This document shows, one piece after another, positions 23,470 through 31,465 of a stretch of DNA of 33,247 nt. The stretch's first letter is position 1. The number at the start of each line of letters is the position of its first letter. Made by a program: the position numbers and the translations under genes. A model generated the notes under the pieces. That model was not told the origin of the DNA and did no database searches. It saw only the letters and a program-made list of their open reading frames with translations. Where the stretch lies: contig JAITNA010000209.1 of NCBI GenBank assembly GCA_031290715.1, positions 1-33,247 of the forward strand. Reading direction: 5' to 3'. The DNA is from Eubacteriales Family XIII. Incertae Sedis bacterium. Its GTDB lineage: Bacteria > Bacillota > Clostridia > Peptostreptococcales > Anaerovoracaceae.

Positions 23470-23652
23470 TTACTCTACGGCACTGACCGTGACGAGGTGC
23501 GTTACTTTTTTCACCGCGCCCCGCGTCTGCGGCGTATCTTCAAGCTCCACGCTATGATGCATTTTGCGCAAACCGAGCGCCGCTACCACCTTTCGTTGGG
23601 AGGGCGTGGCGCCGATGGGACTCTTTGTCAATGTGATTTTGATCTTTGCCAT
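23470..23652 (-). CDS. rpmD: Ribosomal protein L30
   Basis: Small large-subunit protein, 60 residues, beginning MAKIKITLTKSPIGATPSQR and continuing VVAALGLRKMHHSVELEDTP, the family signature. It lies between rpsE and rplO at 15 and 13 bases. Confidence 0.97.
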   Translation of the reverse strand: MAKIKITLTKSPIGATPSQRKVVAALGLRKMHHSVELEDTPQTRGAVKKVTHLVTVSAVE

Positions 23653-23667
23653 ATTTGTTTCCTCCGC

Positions 23668-24174
23668 TTATCCGAATATTTCTTCCCGCGTCTTGCCGCG
23701 CAGCCGGCCGACCTCCTCGACCGTTTTGAGGCCTTTCAGCCCCTCGATGGTCGCATACGCCATATTGCCGGCGTTGTTTGAACCGATGGATTTGGCCCGC
23801 ACATCCTTGACGCCCGCAAGCTCAAGCACGGTACGCACGGAGGAGCCGGCGATCACGCCCGTCCCTTCCGAACCCGGCATGAGCAATACCCGGCCCGCGC
23901 CGAACACCCCGAGGTTTCTGTGGGGGATCGTCGTACCGACCGTAGGCACATAAATCAGCTTCTTCTTTGCGTCCTCGATCGCTTTGCGCACCGCTTCGGG
24001 AATCTCCCGCGCCTTGCCCAGTCCGACGCCCACATAGCCGTTCTCGTCCCCGACGACGACCGTCACGGAAAAGCGCATATTGCGGCCGCCCTTGACCGTC
24101 TTTGCGACCCTTCTGATATTGACGATGGACTCTTTCAGCTCCATTTTGGACGCATCGATTGTTTTCTGCTGCAT
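23668..24174 (-). CDS. rpsE: Ribosomal protein S5
   Basis: Small-subunit protein at the mRNA entry site, important for fidelity. The 168-residue chain has the S5 double-stranded-RNA-binding fold (VNIRRVAKTVKGGRNMRFSV, VGDENGYVGVGLGKAREIPE) and the C-terminal part with GSEGTGVIAGSSVRTVLELA. The N-terminal IDASKMELKE is typical. It lies 15 bases after rplR. Confidence 0.98.
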   Translation of the reverse strand: MQQKTIDASKMELKESIVNIRRVAKTVKGGRNMRFSVTVVVGDENGYVGVGLGKAREIPEAVRKAIEDAKKKLIYVPTVGTTIPHRNLGVFGAGRVLLMPGSEGTGVIAGSSVRTVLELAGVKDVRAKSIGSNNAGNMAYATIEGLKGLKTVEEVGRLRGKTREEIFG

Positions 24175-24189
24175 ATCGCCTATCCTCCG

Positions 24190-24555
24190 TTAAAATCTGA
24201 GCCCGGCTTCGCGCGCGCCGTCTGCCAGTTCTTTGACTCTGCCGTGATACAGGAAGCCGCCTCTGTCAAAGGCCACTTCGCTGACGCCCTTTTCAAGCGC
24301 CCGTTTCGCGACGGCCGCCCCGACGAGCTTCGCCGCGTCCTTGTTGCCGCCGTAAGGGGCCTGCGCTTTGATCTCTTTGTCGAGCGATGAAGCGGCGGCG
24401 AGCGTCCGGCCCGTCGTATCGTCGATCACCTGCACCGAGATATTTTTCAGACTGCGGTAAACGCAAAGCCGCGGCTTCGCGGGCGTGCCGCTGAGGTTTT
24501 TCCGCACGCGCGCATGCCGTTTTTTCCGCATATCGTTTCTGCTGTATTTCGCCAT
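24190..24555 (-). CDS. rplR: Ribosomal protein L18
   Basis: 5S rRNA-binding protein of the central protuberance. The 121-residue chain has RHARVRKNLSGTPAKPRLCV, the NISVQVIDD strand and the end FDRGGFLYHGRVKELADGAR with GLRF. It lies 18 bases after rplF. Confidence 0.98.
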   Translation of the reverse strand: MAKYSRNDMRKKRHARVRKNLSGTPAKPRLCVYRSLKNISVQVIDDTTGRTLAAASSLDKEIKAQAPYGGNKDAAKLVGAAVAKRALEKGVSEVAFDRGGFLYHGRVKELADGAREAGLRF

Positions 24556-24573
24556 CTTTTCGACTCCTTTCCC

Positions 24574-25122
24574 TTAACTGCCCTTGACTCCGGCCTTGCC
24601 TTCCTTGCGGCGGACCTTTTCGCCCGAATAGCGGACGCCCTTGCCCTTGTAAGGCTCCGGCGGCCGCCACGCACGGATGATGGCGGCGTAGTTGCCCACG
24701 GCGGCCTTGTCGATCCCCTTGACAAGGATCTCCGTTGCGGACGGCGTTTCCGTCGTGATCCCATTCGGATCGAACAGCTCGACGGGATGGGAATAGCCAA
24801 GGCTGAGGACGAGCTTGTCGCCCTGTTTGTCGGCCTTGTATCCGACGCCGATGATTTCCAATTTGCGTTCAAAGCCTTCCGAAACGCCCGTTACCATATT
24901 GCCGATGAGCGTCCTCGACAGGCCGTGGAGGGAGCGGCTCTCTTTCTGATCGTCGCTGCGCGTCACATGGATCACGCCGTCCTCTTGTTTTACCGTAATC
25001 TTACCCGATATCTTTTCGCTGAGCTCCCCTTTGGGGCCCTTGACCGTGACAAGGCCCGCGGCGTCTATTGTCACCTCGACGCCGGCAGGGATTGTCACGG
25101 GAATTTTTCCGATTCTGGACAT
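24574..25122 (-). CDS. rplF: Ribosomal protein L6
   Basis: Large-subunit protein near the factor-binding site. The 182-residue chain begins MSRIGKIPVTIPAGVEVTID, has the tandem L6 fold and the C-terminal signature RAWRPPEPYKGKGVRYSGEK followed by VRRKEGKAG. It lies 13 bases after rpsH. Confidence 0.99.
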   Translation of the reverse strand: MSRIGKIPVTIPAGVEVTIDAAGLVTVKGPKGELSEKISGKITVKQEDGVIHVTRSDDQKESRSLHGLSRTLIGNMVTGVSEGFERKLEIIGVGYKADKQGDKLVLSLGYSHPVELFDPNGITTETPSATEILVKGIDKAAVGNYAAIIRAWRPPEPYKGKGVRYSGEKVRRKEGKAGVKGS

Positions 25123-25135
25123 ATCCTTCCTCCTC

Positions 25136-25534
25136 CTACCAAACGTAACAGATGACTTCGCCGCCGATGCCGATACGCCGGGCGTCTTTGTCGCTGATAA
25201 TTCCCCGCGAAGTCGAAATGATGGCGACGCCGAGGCCGCCGAGTACCCTCGGGACGTTCTCCGCTTTCACATGCACTCTCAGCCCGGGCTTGGAGATTTT
25301 CCGAATGCCGCTGATGACCTTCACCTTGCCGGGCGCGTACTTCATCTTGATTTTGATGATACCCTGCTTCCCGTCCTCGGTGAATTCGTAATCCTCGATG
25401 TAGCCTTCCTCTTTGAGAATGGCCGCGATGGATTTCTTCATCTTCGACGCGGGCACATCCACGGTCTGATGTCCGGCCGTGTTTGCGTTTCTTATCCTTG
25501 TGAGCATATCCGCTACAGGATCTGTCATTGTCAT
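25136..25534 (-). CDS. rpsH: Ribosomal protein S8
   Basis: Primary 16S rRNA-binding protein, and in some bacteria the repressor of the spc operon. The 132-residue chain begins MTMTDPVADMLTRIRNANTA and has the C-terminal STSRGIISDKDARRIGIGGE motif. It lies 13 bases after rpsN. Confidence 0.99.
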   Translation of the reverse strand: MTMTDPVADMLTRIRNANTAGHQTVDVPASKMKKSIAAILKEEGYIEDYEFTEDGKQGIIKIKMKYAPGKVKVISGIRKISKPGLRVHVKAENVPRVLGGLGVAIISTSRGIISDKDARRIGIGGEVICYVW

Positions 25535-25547
25535 AATGAGTTCCTCC

Positions 25548-25733
25548 TTACCAACTTGCCTTTTTGACGCCGGGGATTTCTCCCTTGTACGCGAGTTCTC
25601 TGAAGCAAATCCTGCAAATACCGTACTTTTGAAGCACCGAATGGGGCCTTCCGCAAATCCTGCATCTCGTGTAAGCCCTCGTCTTGTATTTCGGCTTCCT
25701 CTGCTGCTTTATTTTGAGCGATGTCTTTGCCAT
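25548..25733 (-). CDS. rpsN: Ribosomal protein S14, zinc-binding type Z
   Basis: Small-subunit head protein. The 61-residue short form has four zinc cysteines (CRICGRPHSVLQKYGICRIC) and ends REL...GEIPGVKKASW. This C+ form matches the other zinc paralogues in the cluster. It lies 9 bases after rplE. Confidence 0.99.
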   Translation of the reverse strand: MAKTSLKIKQQRKPKYKTRAYTRCRICGRPHSVLQKYGICRICFRELAYKGEIPGVKKASW

Positions 25734-25742
25734 GGCCTCCTC

Positions 25743-26285
25743 CTATTTCTCAAACGGCATTCCGAGAAGCCGCAGAAGTTCCGCCGCCTCTTCGTCGGTT
25801 TTTGCTGTAGTCGTGAAGATGATGTTCATCCCCTTGACCATATCCACCTTGTCGTACACGATCTCGGGGAAGATGGATTGCTCTTTGAGCCCAAGGCTGT
25901 AATTGCCGCGCCCGTCAAACGAATTTTTCGATACCCCGCGGAAATCCCGCACCCGCGGCAGTACGATGTTGAAAAATTTGTCAGCGAACACGTACATATT
26001 TTCGCCGCGCAGCGTGACCTTCGTGCCGACCGACATCCCCTGCCTGACCTTGAAATTCGCAACGGATTTTTTGGCCTTTGTAACGACGGGCCGCTGTCCC
26101 GAGATGAGCGCCAGCTCTTCCACCGCCGTTTCCATGATTTTGGCATTGTCCTTCGCTTCGCCCAAGCCCATATTGATCGTGATCTTCTCGAGCTTCGGAA
26201 TCTCCATCACGTTCTTGTAGCCAAACTTCTCGCGGAGGGCGCCAAAGGCTTCGTTCTTGTATGTATTCTTCAATCTTGCTGTCAT
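25743..26285 (-). CDS. rplE: Ribosomal protein L5
   Basis: 5S rRNA-binding protein contacting P-site tRNA. The 180-residue chain has KITINMGLGEAKDN, GQRPVVTKAKKSVANFKVRQ and GLKEQSIFPEIVYDKVD, ending LLRLLGMPFEK. It lies 10 bases after rplX. Confidence 0.99.
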   Translation of the reverse strand: MTARLKNTYKNEAFGALREKFGYKNVMEIPKLEKITINMGLGEAKDNAKIMETAVEELALISGQRPVVTKAKKSVANFKVRQGMSVGTKVTLRGENMYVFADKFFNIVLPRVRDFRGVSKNSFDGRGNYSLGLKEQSIFPEIVYDKVDMVKGMNIIFTTTAKTDEEAAELLRLLGMPFEK

Positions 26286-26295
26286 GGCCTTCCTC

Positions 26296-26601
26296 CTAAT
26301 CTATCGAATTTCCGGACTTCTTGGCGTAGCGCACCTTCTGCCCGCCTTCAATCCTGTGTCCGACCCGGCTTCCCGACTTGGACTTGGAATCCCAGTACAT
26401 CACATTGGACGCGTCGATGGCGCCCTCGATGTGCTTGATGTCGGACCTTTCCTTGCGCGTTTGCTTCTGGTGCTTCGTCTGGACATTGACGCCCTCGACG
26501 ATCACGCGGCCCGTCTTGGTGAACACCTTGAGGACCTTGCCGCGCTTCCCTTTGTCTTTGCCCGTGATGACCACCACGGTATCGTCTTTCTTGATATGCA
26601 T
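26296..26601 (-). CDS. rplX: Ribosomal protein L24
   Basis: Assembly initiator of the 50S subunit. The 101-residue chain begins MHIKKDDTVVVITGKDKGKR with the KOW motif, continues VIVEGVNVQTKHQKQT, and ends with the region GSRVGHRIEGGQKVRYAKKS. It lies 9 bases after rplN. Confidence 0.98.
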   Translation of the reverse strand: MHIKKDDTVVVITGKDKGKRGKVLKVFTKTGRVIVEGVNVQTKHQKQTRKERSDIKHIEGAIDASNVMYWDSKSKSGSRVGHRIEGGQKVRYAKKSGNSID

Positions 26602-26610
26602 GGGACCCTC

Positions 26611-26979
26611 CTACAGCACTTCCGGCGCGAGCGAAACGATCTTCATGAAACTTTTTTCCCTCAGCTCTCTGGCCACGGGACCGAAGATACGCGTGCCGAC
26701 CGGCGTCTTGTCCTCTTTAATAATAACAGCCGCGTTCTGGTCAAATTTGACGTAACTGCCGTCGTTTCTGCGCGCCCCGGTTTTTGTCCGGACGATCACC
26801 GCCTTGACCACATCGCTCTTTTTGACGAGGCCGCCCGGCGTAGCGACCTTGACGGTGCAGACGACGATGTCGCCTATGTTCGCGTATTTGCGGCTCGTGC
26901 CGCCGAGAATGCGAATCACCAAAAGCTCTTTGGCGCCGGAATTGTCGGCGACCCTCAGCCTTGTTTCATTCTGTATCAT
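26611..26979 (-). CDS. rplN: Ribosomal protein L14
   Basis: Large-subunit protein at the intersubunit bridge and the site bound by the silencing factor RsfS. The 122-residue chain begins MIQNETRLRVADNSGAKELL and has the signature ending TRIFGPVARELREKSFMKIV. It lies 17 bases after rpsQ. Confidence 0.99.
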   Translation of the reverse strand: MIQNETRLRVADNSGAKELLVIRILGGTSRKYANIGDIVVCTVKVATPGGLVKKSDVVKAVIVRTKTGARRNDGSYVKFDQNAAVIIKEDKTPVGTRIFGPVARELREKSFMKIVSLAPEVL

Positions 26980-26996
26980 AATGGGCTGCCTCCTTA

Positions 26997-27257
26997 CTAC
27001 TTCGCCTTCTCTACGACGCCGACCAAGCGCCAGCGTTTGTCTTTCGACAAGGGTCTGGTTTCCATGATCCTCACCTTATCGCCGATACGGCACTGATTTT
27101 CTTCATCGTGCGCCTTGAACTTCGTCGTCCGTTTGACCGCTTTTCCGTAAAGGGAATGCCGGACGAAGTCCTCCACCGAAACGGTGATGGTTTTTTCCAT
27201 TTTGTCGCTGACGACAATCCCGACTCTCGTCTTTCTGTTGTTTCTTTCAGTCTGCAC
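26997..27257 (-). CDS. rpsQ: Ribosomal protein S17
   Basis: Primary 16S rRNA-binding OB-fold protein. The 86-residue chain has GIVVSDKMEKTITVSVEDFV and the signature GDKVRIMETRPLSKDKRWRL. It lies 17 bases after rpmC. Confidence 0.98.
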   Translation of the reverse strand: MQTERNNRKTRVGIVVSDKMEKTITVSVEDFVRHSLYGKAVKRTTKFKAHDEENQCRIGDKVRIMETRPLSKDKRWRLVGVVEKAK

Positions 27258-27274
27258 AGCGCATCCTCCTTCCC

Positions 27275-27484
27275 TTAGCTGATCGCTTCTTCCGCGGCGA
27301 TCTCATTCTCGCGGATGACCGTTTTGATCCGCGCAATATCCCGTTTCACATCCCGCATGCGGATGGGGTTTTCGAGCTGTCCCGTCACATGCTGAAAGCG
27401 CAGGTTGAATAACTCGTTCTTTGCTTTTTTGAGCTCATCGTGAAGCTCGGCTTCCGTAAATTCTCTGACTTTATCGATCTTCAT
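27275..27484 (-). CDS. rpmC: Ribosomal protein L29
   Basis: Helical large-subunit protein near the exit tunnel and a docking site for trigger factor and SRP. The 69-residue chain has FTEAELHDELKKAKNELFNL, then RFQHVTGQLENPIRMRDVKR and DIARIKTVI. Its start overlaps the rplP stop by 4 bases. Confidence 0.98.
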   Translation of the reverse strand: MKIDKVREFTEAELHDELKKAKNELFNLRFQHVTGQLENPIRMRDVKRDIARIKTVIRENEIAAEEAIS

Positions 27485-27918
27485 TTCGCTTCACCGCCTC
27501 CCACAGCTTCTTCGCCCTTGGCCGCGAATCTCGTTTTGAGCGGAAGCTTGTGCGCCGCAAGCCGCATTGCTTCCTTCGCCGCCGCATAGGAAACACCCTC
27601 GATTTCAAACATCACCCTGCCGGGCTTGACGACCGCGACCCAATATTCGGGCGCGCCCTTTCCGGAACCCATCCTGACCTCCGCCGGTTTCTTCGTGACC
27701 GGCTTGTGCGGGAAAATCATGATATAGACCTTGCCGCCCCTTCTGATCGAACGCGTCATCGCGATACGCGCCGCTTCGATCTGGTTGGATTTGATCCAGC
27801 CCGGCTCTTCCGCGATCAGTCCGTACGCTCCGTAGGTAATCAAGTTGCCCCTTGTGGCGACACCCTTCATGCGGCCCCTGTGTACACGCCGCCTTTTTAC
27901 TCTTTTTGGCATCAACAT
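27481..27918 (-). CDS. rplP: Ribosomal protein L16
   Basis: Large-subunit protein that positions A-site tRNA. The 145-residue chain begins MLMPKRVKRRRVHRGRMKGV, has the signature KPVTKKPAEVRMGSGKGAPE and ends with a short acidic and Gly-rich tail. The first of two near ATGs was kept because GGAGG lies nine bases before it and the MLxPKR start matches homologues. Confidence 0.98.
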   Translation of the reverse strand: MLMPKRVKRRRVHRGRMKGVATRGNLITYGAYGLIAEEPGWIKSNQIEAARIAMTRSIRRGGKVYIMIFPHKPVTKKPAEVRMGSGKGAPEYWVAVVKPGRVMFEIEGVSYAAAKEAMRLAAHKLPLKTRFAAKGEEAVGGGEAK

Positions 27919-27939
27919 AGTTCGTGTCCTCCGATATCT

Positions 27940-28911
27940 TTATTCTTCAGCGCCGGTCTGAGCGTCTGCGGGCGCCGCGCCCTCCGCGGTCCCGGACTCT
28001 GCCGGAGCCTGTGCGGCCGCCCGTTTTGCGGCTTCCGCCGCAGGGTCTTTCTTCGGCGCCGACCGTTTGCGCGGATTGATCGCCTTTGCAATTTCAGGGC
28101 CTTGGTCCCTGCCGCCGCTGCGGTTTCTGTTACCGCCGTCCCGTCCGCCGCGATCCCGTCTGGGGCGATCGCCATCTCTGCTGTCCCGGCTGTCCCGGCC
28201 ATCTCTGCGCGCCCCTCTGTTTCGGTCGCCGCCCCGGCCCTTTTCCGCCTTTTCCTCGGGAATCTGGCTCATCAGGCCCTTCTCAAGCCGCTCTCCGAGA
28301 TTGATCCAAACCTTGACCCCGATCCTTCCGTATGTCGTATCCGCTTCCGCAAACCCGTAGTGAATGTTTGCCCGCAGCGTGTGGAGCGGCACATTGCCCT
28401 CGCTGTATTTCTCGCTTCGCGCGATCTCCGCGCCGCCGAGCCGGCCCGCGACGAGGACCTTGACGCCCTTCGCGTTGGCCCGCATCGTCCTGCCGATCGC
28501 CTGTTTCATCGCGCGCCGGAAAGAAATTCTCTTTTCCAAGGCCTGTGCAATGCTTTCCGCGGTAAGCTGCGCGTCGAGCTCGGAACGCTTGATCTCAATG
28601 ATATTCAGTCGAACGGTCTTTTTGGTCATCTGCTCCAACGCCGCTTTGATCTCATCGGCGCCGCTGCCCGTGCGCCCGATGATGATACCGGGCTTGTCCG
28701 TCAAAACGGACACCTTGATCTGATTGTCCGCTGCGCGCTCGATGACCGTCTTGGAAATCCCGGCCGCGTAGAGCTTGCGTTTGATGAATTCGCGGATTTG
28801 ATTGTCCTCAATCAGATAGTTGGCGAAATTCTTTTTATCGGCATACCACTTGGAATCCCAATCGCTGATGATCCCGACTCTGAGCCCGTGCGGGCTGACT
28901 TTTTGACCCAT
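27940..28911 (-). CDS. rpsC: Ribosomal protein S3 with long C-terminal tail
   Basis: Small-subunit protein at the mRNA entry tunnel with helicase function. Residues 1 to about 218 form normal S3: MGQKVSPHGLRVGIISDWDS, the KH domain with KPGIIIGRTGSGADEIK, and the end YGRIGVKVWINLGE. The total is 323 residues, about 105 more than usual. The extra tail first is rich in Arg, Asp and Gly (RDGRDSRDSRDGDRPRRDRG) and then in Ala, Glu and Pro. It is probably disordered. No frameshift is seen; the next gene starts 21 bases after its stop. Confidence 0.98.
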   Translation of the reverse strand: MGQKVSPHGLRVGIISDWDSKWYADKKNFANYLIEDNQIREFIKRKLYAAGISKTVIERAADNQIKVSVLTDKPGIIIGRTGSGADEIKAALEQMTKKTVRLNIIEIKRSELDAQLTAESIAQALEKRISFRRAMKQAIGRTMRANAKGVKVLVAGRLGGAEIARSEKYSEGNVPLHTLRANIHYGFAEADTTYGRIGVKVWINLGERLEKGLMSQIPEEKAEKGRGGDRNRGARRDGRDSRDSRDGDRPRRDRGGRDGGNRNRSGGRDQGPEIAKAINPRKRSAPKKDPAAEAAKRAAAQAPAESGTAEGAAPADAQTGAEE

Positions 28912-28924
28912 GCGTGAAAACCTC

Positions 28925-29269
28925 CTATTCCTTTTCCTTGAGCGTCACGCCGATGTGGCTGCTTCTTTTCAGGATCATGAACGCCCTGCCCTGCGAACCG
29001 GCTCTCCACCGCTTCATCGTGGGCCCTTTGTGGGCGTATACTTCCGCGACATACAAATTGTCGGGATTCATTTGATGATTGTTTTCGGCATTGGCCGCCG
29101 CGGATTTCACGACTTTCTCCACGACCTCCGCACCTTTGCCCGGCGTGAACTTCAGGATATTCAAAGCCTCTCCGAGATCCTTCCCCCTGACCAAAGCCGC
29201 GACCGGCTGCAGTTTGATGGGTGATATGCGGACATATTTGGCGACCGCTTTTGCTTCCGTGACTTCCAT
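28925..29269 (-). CDS. rplV: Ribosomal protein L22
   Basis: Large-subunit protein lining the exit tunnel with a long hairpin. The 114-residue chain has AKYVRISPIKLQPVAALVRG and the C-terminal signature GPTMKRWRAGSQGRAFMILK. It lies 15 bases after rpsS. Confidence 0.98.
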   Translation of the reverse strand: MEVTEAKAVAKYVRISPIKLQPVAALVRGKDLGEALNILKFTPGKGAEVVEKVVKSAAANAENNHQMNPDNLYVAEVYAHKGPTMKRWRAGSQGRAFMILKRSSHIGVTLKEKE

Positions 29270-29284
29270 GATGTGATCCCCTTT

Positions 29285-29659
29285 CTATTCCTGCGCAGGA
29301 GCCGGGGCCGGGGCCGAAGCCGCGGAAGCCGACACAACGGAGCCGACGGAAGCCGTGGCCGCAAAGTCGATTTTCGCCGTCTTTTTGACCCTCGTGCTCT
29401 TGTCCGAGCCGTGTCCTCTGTATGTTCTCGTAGGGGCGAATTCCCCGAGCCGATGTCCGACCATATCCTCCGTGATGTAGACGGGAACGTGCCGTCTGCC
29501 GTCATGCACCGCGATTGTATGCCCCACCATCTGCGGGAAAATCGTAGACGGCCTGGACCAGGTCCTCAGGATTCTCTTCTCGTTGGCCGTATTGAGCGCT
29601 TCCACCGCCGCAAGCAGTTTTTTCTCAACAAAGGGGCCTTTTTTCAATGATCTACCCAT
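29285..29659 (-). CDS. rpsS: Ribosomal protein S19 with Ala-rich extension
   Basis: Small-subunit head protein next to S13. Residues 1 to about 93 are normal S19 (MGRSLKKGPFVEKKLLAAVE, GHTIAVHDGRRHVPVYITED, GEFAPTRTYRGHG). A further 31 residues, mostly Ala, Ser, Val and Pro ending APAPAPAQE, extend beyond the usual 92-95. It lies 19 bases after rplB. Confidence 0.98.
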   Translation of the reverse strand: MGRSLKKGPFVEKKLLAAVEALNTANEKRILRTWSRPSTIFPQMVGHTIAVHDGRRHVPVYITEDMVGHRLGEFAPTRTYRGHGSDKSTRVKKTAKIDFAATASVGSVVSASAASAPAPAPAQE

Positions 29660-29678
29660 GCTCTGCTTCTCCTCCTAC

Positions 29679-30512
29679 TTATTTCTGATTGCGTCTTTTG
29701 ACGATGTACTTGTTGGACGGCTTGTTTTTCTTTCTCGTCTTGTACCCGAGCGCGGGCTTGCCCCACGGCGTGACCGGACCGACGCGGCCGATCCCGGTCT
29801 TGCCCTCGCCGCCGCCGTGCGGGTGATCGTTCGGGTTCATGACCGAGCCCCTGACCGTCGGGCGGATACCCATGTGGCGTTTGCGGCCGGCCTTGCCGAT
29901 CTTGATGTTGCCGTGGTCGCTGTTGCCGACCGTGCCGATCGTCGCCTTGCATTCAATGCGGACCATGCGCACCTCGCCCGAGGGGAGTTTGACCTGCGCG
30001 TAGTTGCCTTCCTTGGCCATGAGCTGTGCGTGCGCGCCCGCGGAACGGGCCATCTGCGCCCCTTTTCCCGGCTTCATTTCAATATTATGAATAATCGTGC
30101 CGACCGGGATGTTTTGCAGCGGCAGGGCGTTGCCTGTCACGATATCCGAGCCCGGGCCGGAAACGACCTTGTCGCCGACCTTGAGCTTGTCGGGCGCGAT
30201 GATATAACGCTTTTCCCCGTCCGCGTAGAACACGAGCGCGATGTTGGCACTGCGGCCCGGATCGTATTCAATGGTTTTGACCGTCGCGGGAATCCCGTCC
30301 TTGTCGCGTTTGAAATCGATGATACGATAACGAAGCCGCGTACCGCCGCCCCGATGCCGCACCGTGATCTTCCCGCGGACATTGCGCCCCGCGTGTTTCT
30401 TGACCGTGACCGTCAGGCTCTTTTCCGGCGAATCCGTCGTGATCTCCTCGAAAGTCGATCCCGTCATACCGCGCAGGCCCGGCGTGGTCGGATTGTATTT
30501 CTTGATTCCCAT
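29679..30512 (-). CDS. rplB: Ribosomal protein L2
   Basis: Large-subunit core protein needed for the peptidyl transferase centre. The 277-residue chain begins MGIKKYNPTTPGLRGMTGST and carries the signature RPTVRGSVMNPNDHPHGGGE with the conserved His. It ends with a basic tail KRRNQK. It lies 18 bases after rplW. Confidence 0.99.
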   Translation of the reverse strand: MGIKKYNPTTPGLRGMTGSTFEEITTDSPEKSLTVTVKKHAGRNVRGKITVRHRGGGTRLRYRIIDFKRDKDGIPATVKTIEYDPGRSANIALVFYADGEKRYIIAPDKLKVGDKVVSGPGSDIVTGNALPLQNIPVGTIIHNIEMKPGKGAQMARSAGAHAQLMAKEGNYAQVKLPSGEVRMVRIECKATIGTVGNSDHGNIKIGKAGRKRHMGIRPTVRGSVMNPNDHPHGGGEGKTGIGRVGPVTPWGKPALGYKTRKKNKPSNKYIVKRRNQK

Positions 30513-30530
30513 ATCGCTGTTCCTCCCTGC

Positions 30531-30821
30531 CTACAGGCCCTGGAAAAATTCGATTTCCTTACTGTTGTCCGTAAGGGTCACGATGGCCTTCTTGCTCGCC
30601 GCCGTATAGCCGACGTTTTTACCCATTCTCTTCTTCTTGCCTTTTACATTCATAATGTTGACTTTTTCGATCTCAATCCCGAAGATTTCCTCGAGCGCGT
30701 GCCGGACTTGGGTCTTGTTGGCGTCCACCGCAACCTTGAAAGTGTACTTGCGCACCTGCGCGTCGTCCATACTCCGCTCGGAAATCACAGGCTTGATGAT
30801 GATATCGTACGCTGTTTTCAT
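30531..30821 (-). CDS. rplW: Ribosomal protein L23
   Basis: Large-subunit protein at the tunnel exit; docks trigger factor, SRP and the Sec channel. The 96-residue chain has YDIIIKPVISERSMDDAQVR, then YTFKVAVDANKTQVRHALEE, and the basic loop KGKKKRMGKNVGYTAASKKA. Its start overlaps rplD by 4 bases. Confidence 0.98.
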   Translation of the reverse strand: MKTAYDIIIKPVISERSMDDAQVRKYTFKVAVDANKTQVRHALEEIFGIEIEKVNIMNVKGKKKRMGKNVGYTAASKKAIVTLTDNSKEIEFFQGL

Positions 30822-31444
30822 GCTGAATACACCTCCTGGATCTTTTCGGCCGCGTCTTTCGTAACGATGAAGCTTGTGTAATTGAGAATCTCATACACAT
30901 TCATGCGGCCGACGTATGTCGTTTCGACGTTCGGGATGTTGGACGCCGATTTGACGACGGCATCGTCCTGCGCGGCCGTCACGATCAAAGCCTTCTTCGC
31001 GGCGTTCACATTTTTCAGGAAAGAAATCATCTCTTTTGTCTTGGGCCCCTCGAAAGTCAGATCCTCGATCACGATGATCTCATTTTCCTGTACCTTGGAA
31101 GTCAGGACAGACTTCATCGCGAGCCGGCGCTCCTTCTTGGGGATAGAATAACGATAATCCCGCGGTTTCGGGGCGAACACGATGCCGCCGCCGACATGAT
31201 TCGGCGCCACGCTTGAACCCTGGCGCGCGCGGCCTGTGCCCTTCTGCCGGAAAGGCTTCTTGCCGCCGCCGCGAACTTCGGAGCGCGTCTTTGCGGACTG
31301 CGTCCCCTGACGCTGATTCGCGAGATAATTTTTTACGGTTTCATGGACGGCGTATTCGTTGATCTCGATCCCAAAGACGTCATCCGAAAGATCGACGTCC
31401 CCCGCCGGGCTGCCATCCATCTTGAGCATTTTCACTGTTGCCAT
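30818..31444 (-). CDS. rplD: Ribosomal protein L4
   Basis: Large-subunit protein with a long loop lining the exit tunnel; in gamma-proteobacteria it represses the S10 operon. The 208-residue chain has NQRQGTQSAKTRSEVRGGGK, KPFRQKGTGRARQGSSVAPN and a C-terminal globular end. It lies 21 bases after rplC. Control of this operon by L4 was not tested. Confidence 0.98.
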   Translation of the reverse strand: MATVKMLKMDGSPAGDVDLSDDVFGIEINEYAVHETVKNYLANQRQGTQSAKTRSEVRGGGKKPFRQKGTGRARQGSSVAPNHVGGGIVFAPKPRDYRYSIPKKERRLAMKSVLTSKVQENEIIVIEDLTFEGPKTKEMISFLKNVNAAKKALIVTAAQDDAVVKSASNIPNVETTYVGRMNVYEILNYTSFIVTKDAAEKIQEVYSA

Positions 31445-31465
31445 TTGCTGCTGCCCTCCCTCTCT

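Noticed and set aside
21720..23486. 588-codon open frame on the plus strand opposite secY and rplO
   Set aside because: SecY and L15 on the minus strand are certain. The opposite frame has the typical charged composition of an antisense shadow and no ribosome binding site.
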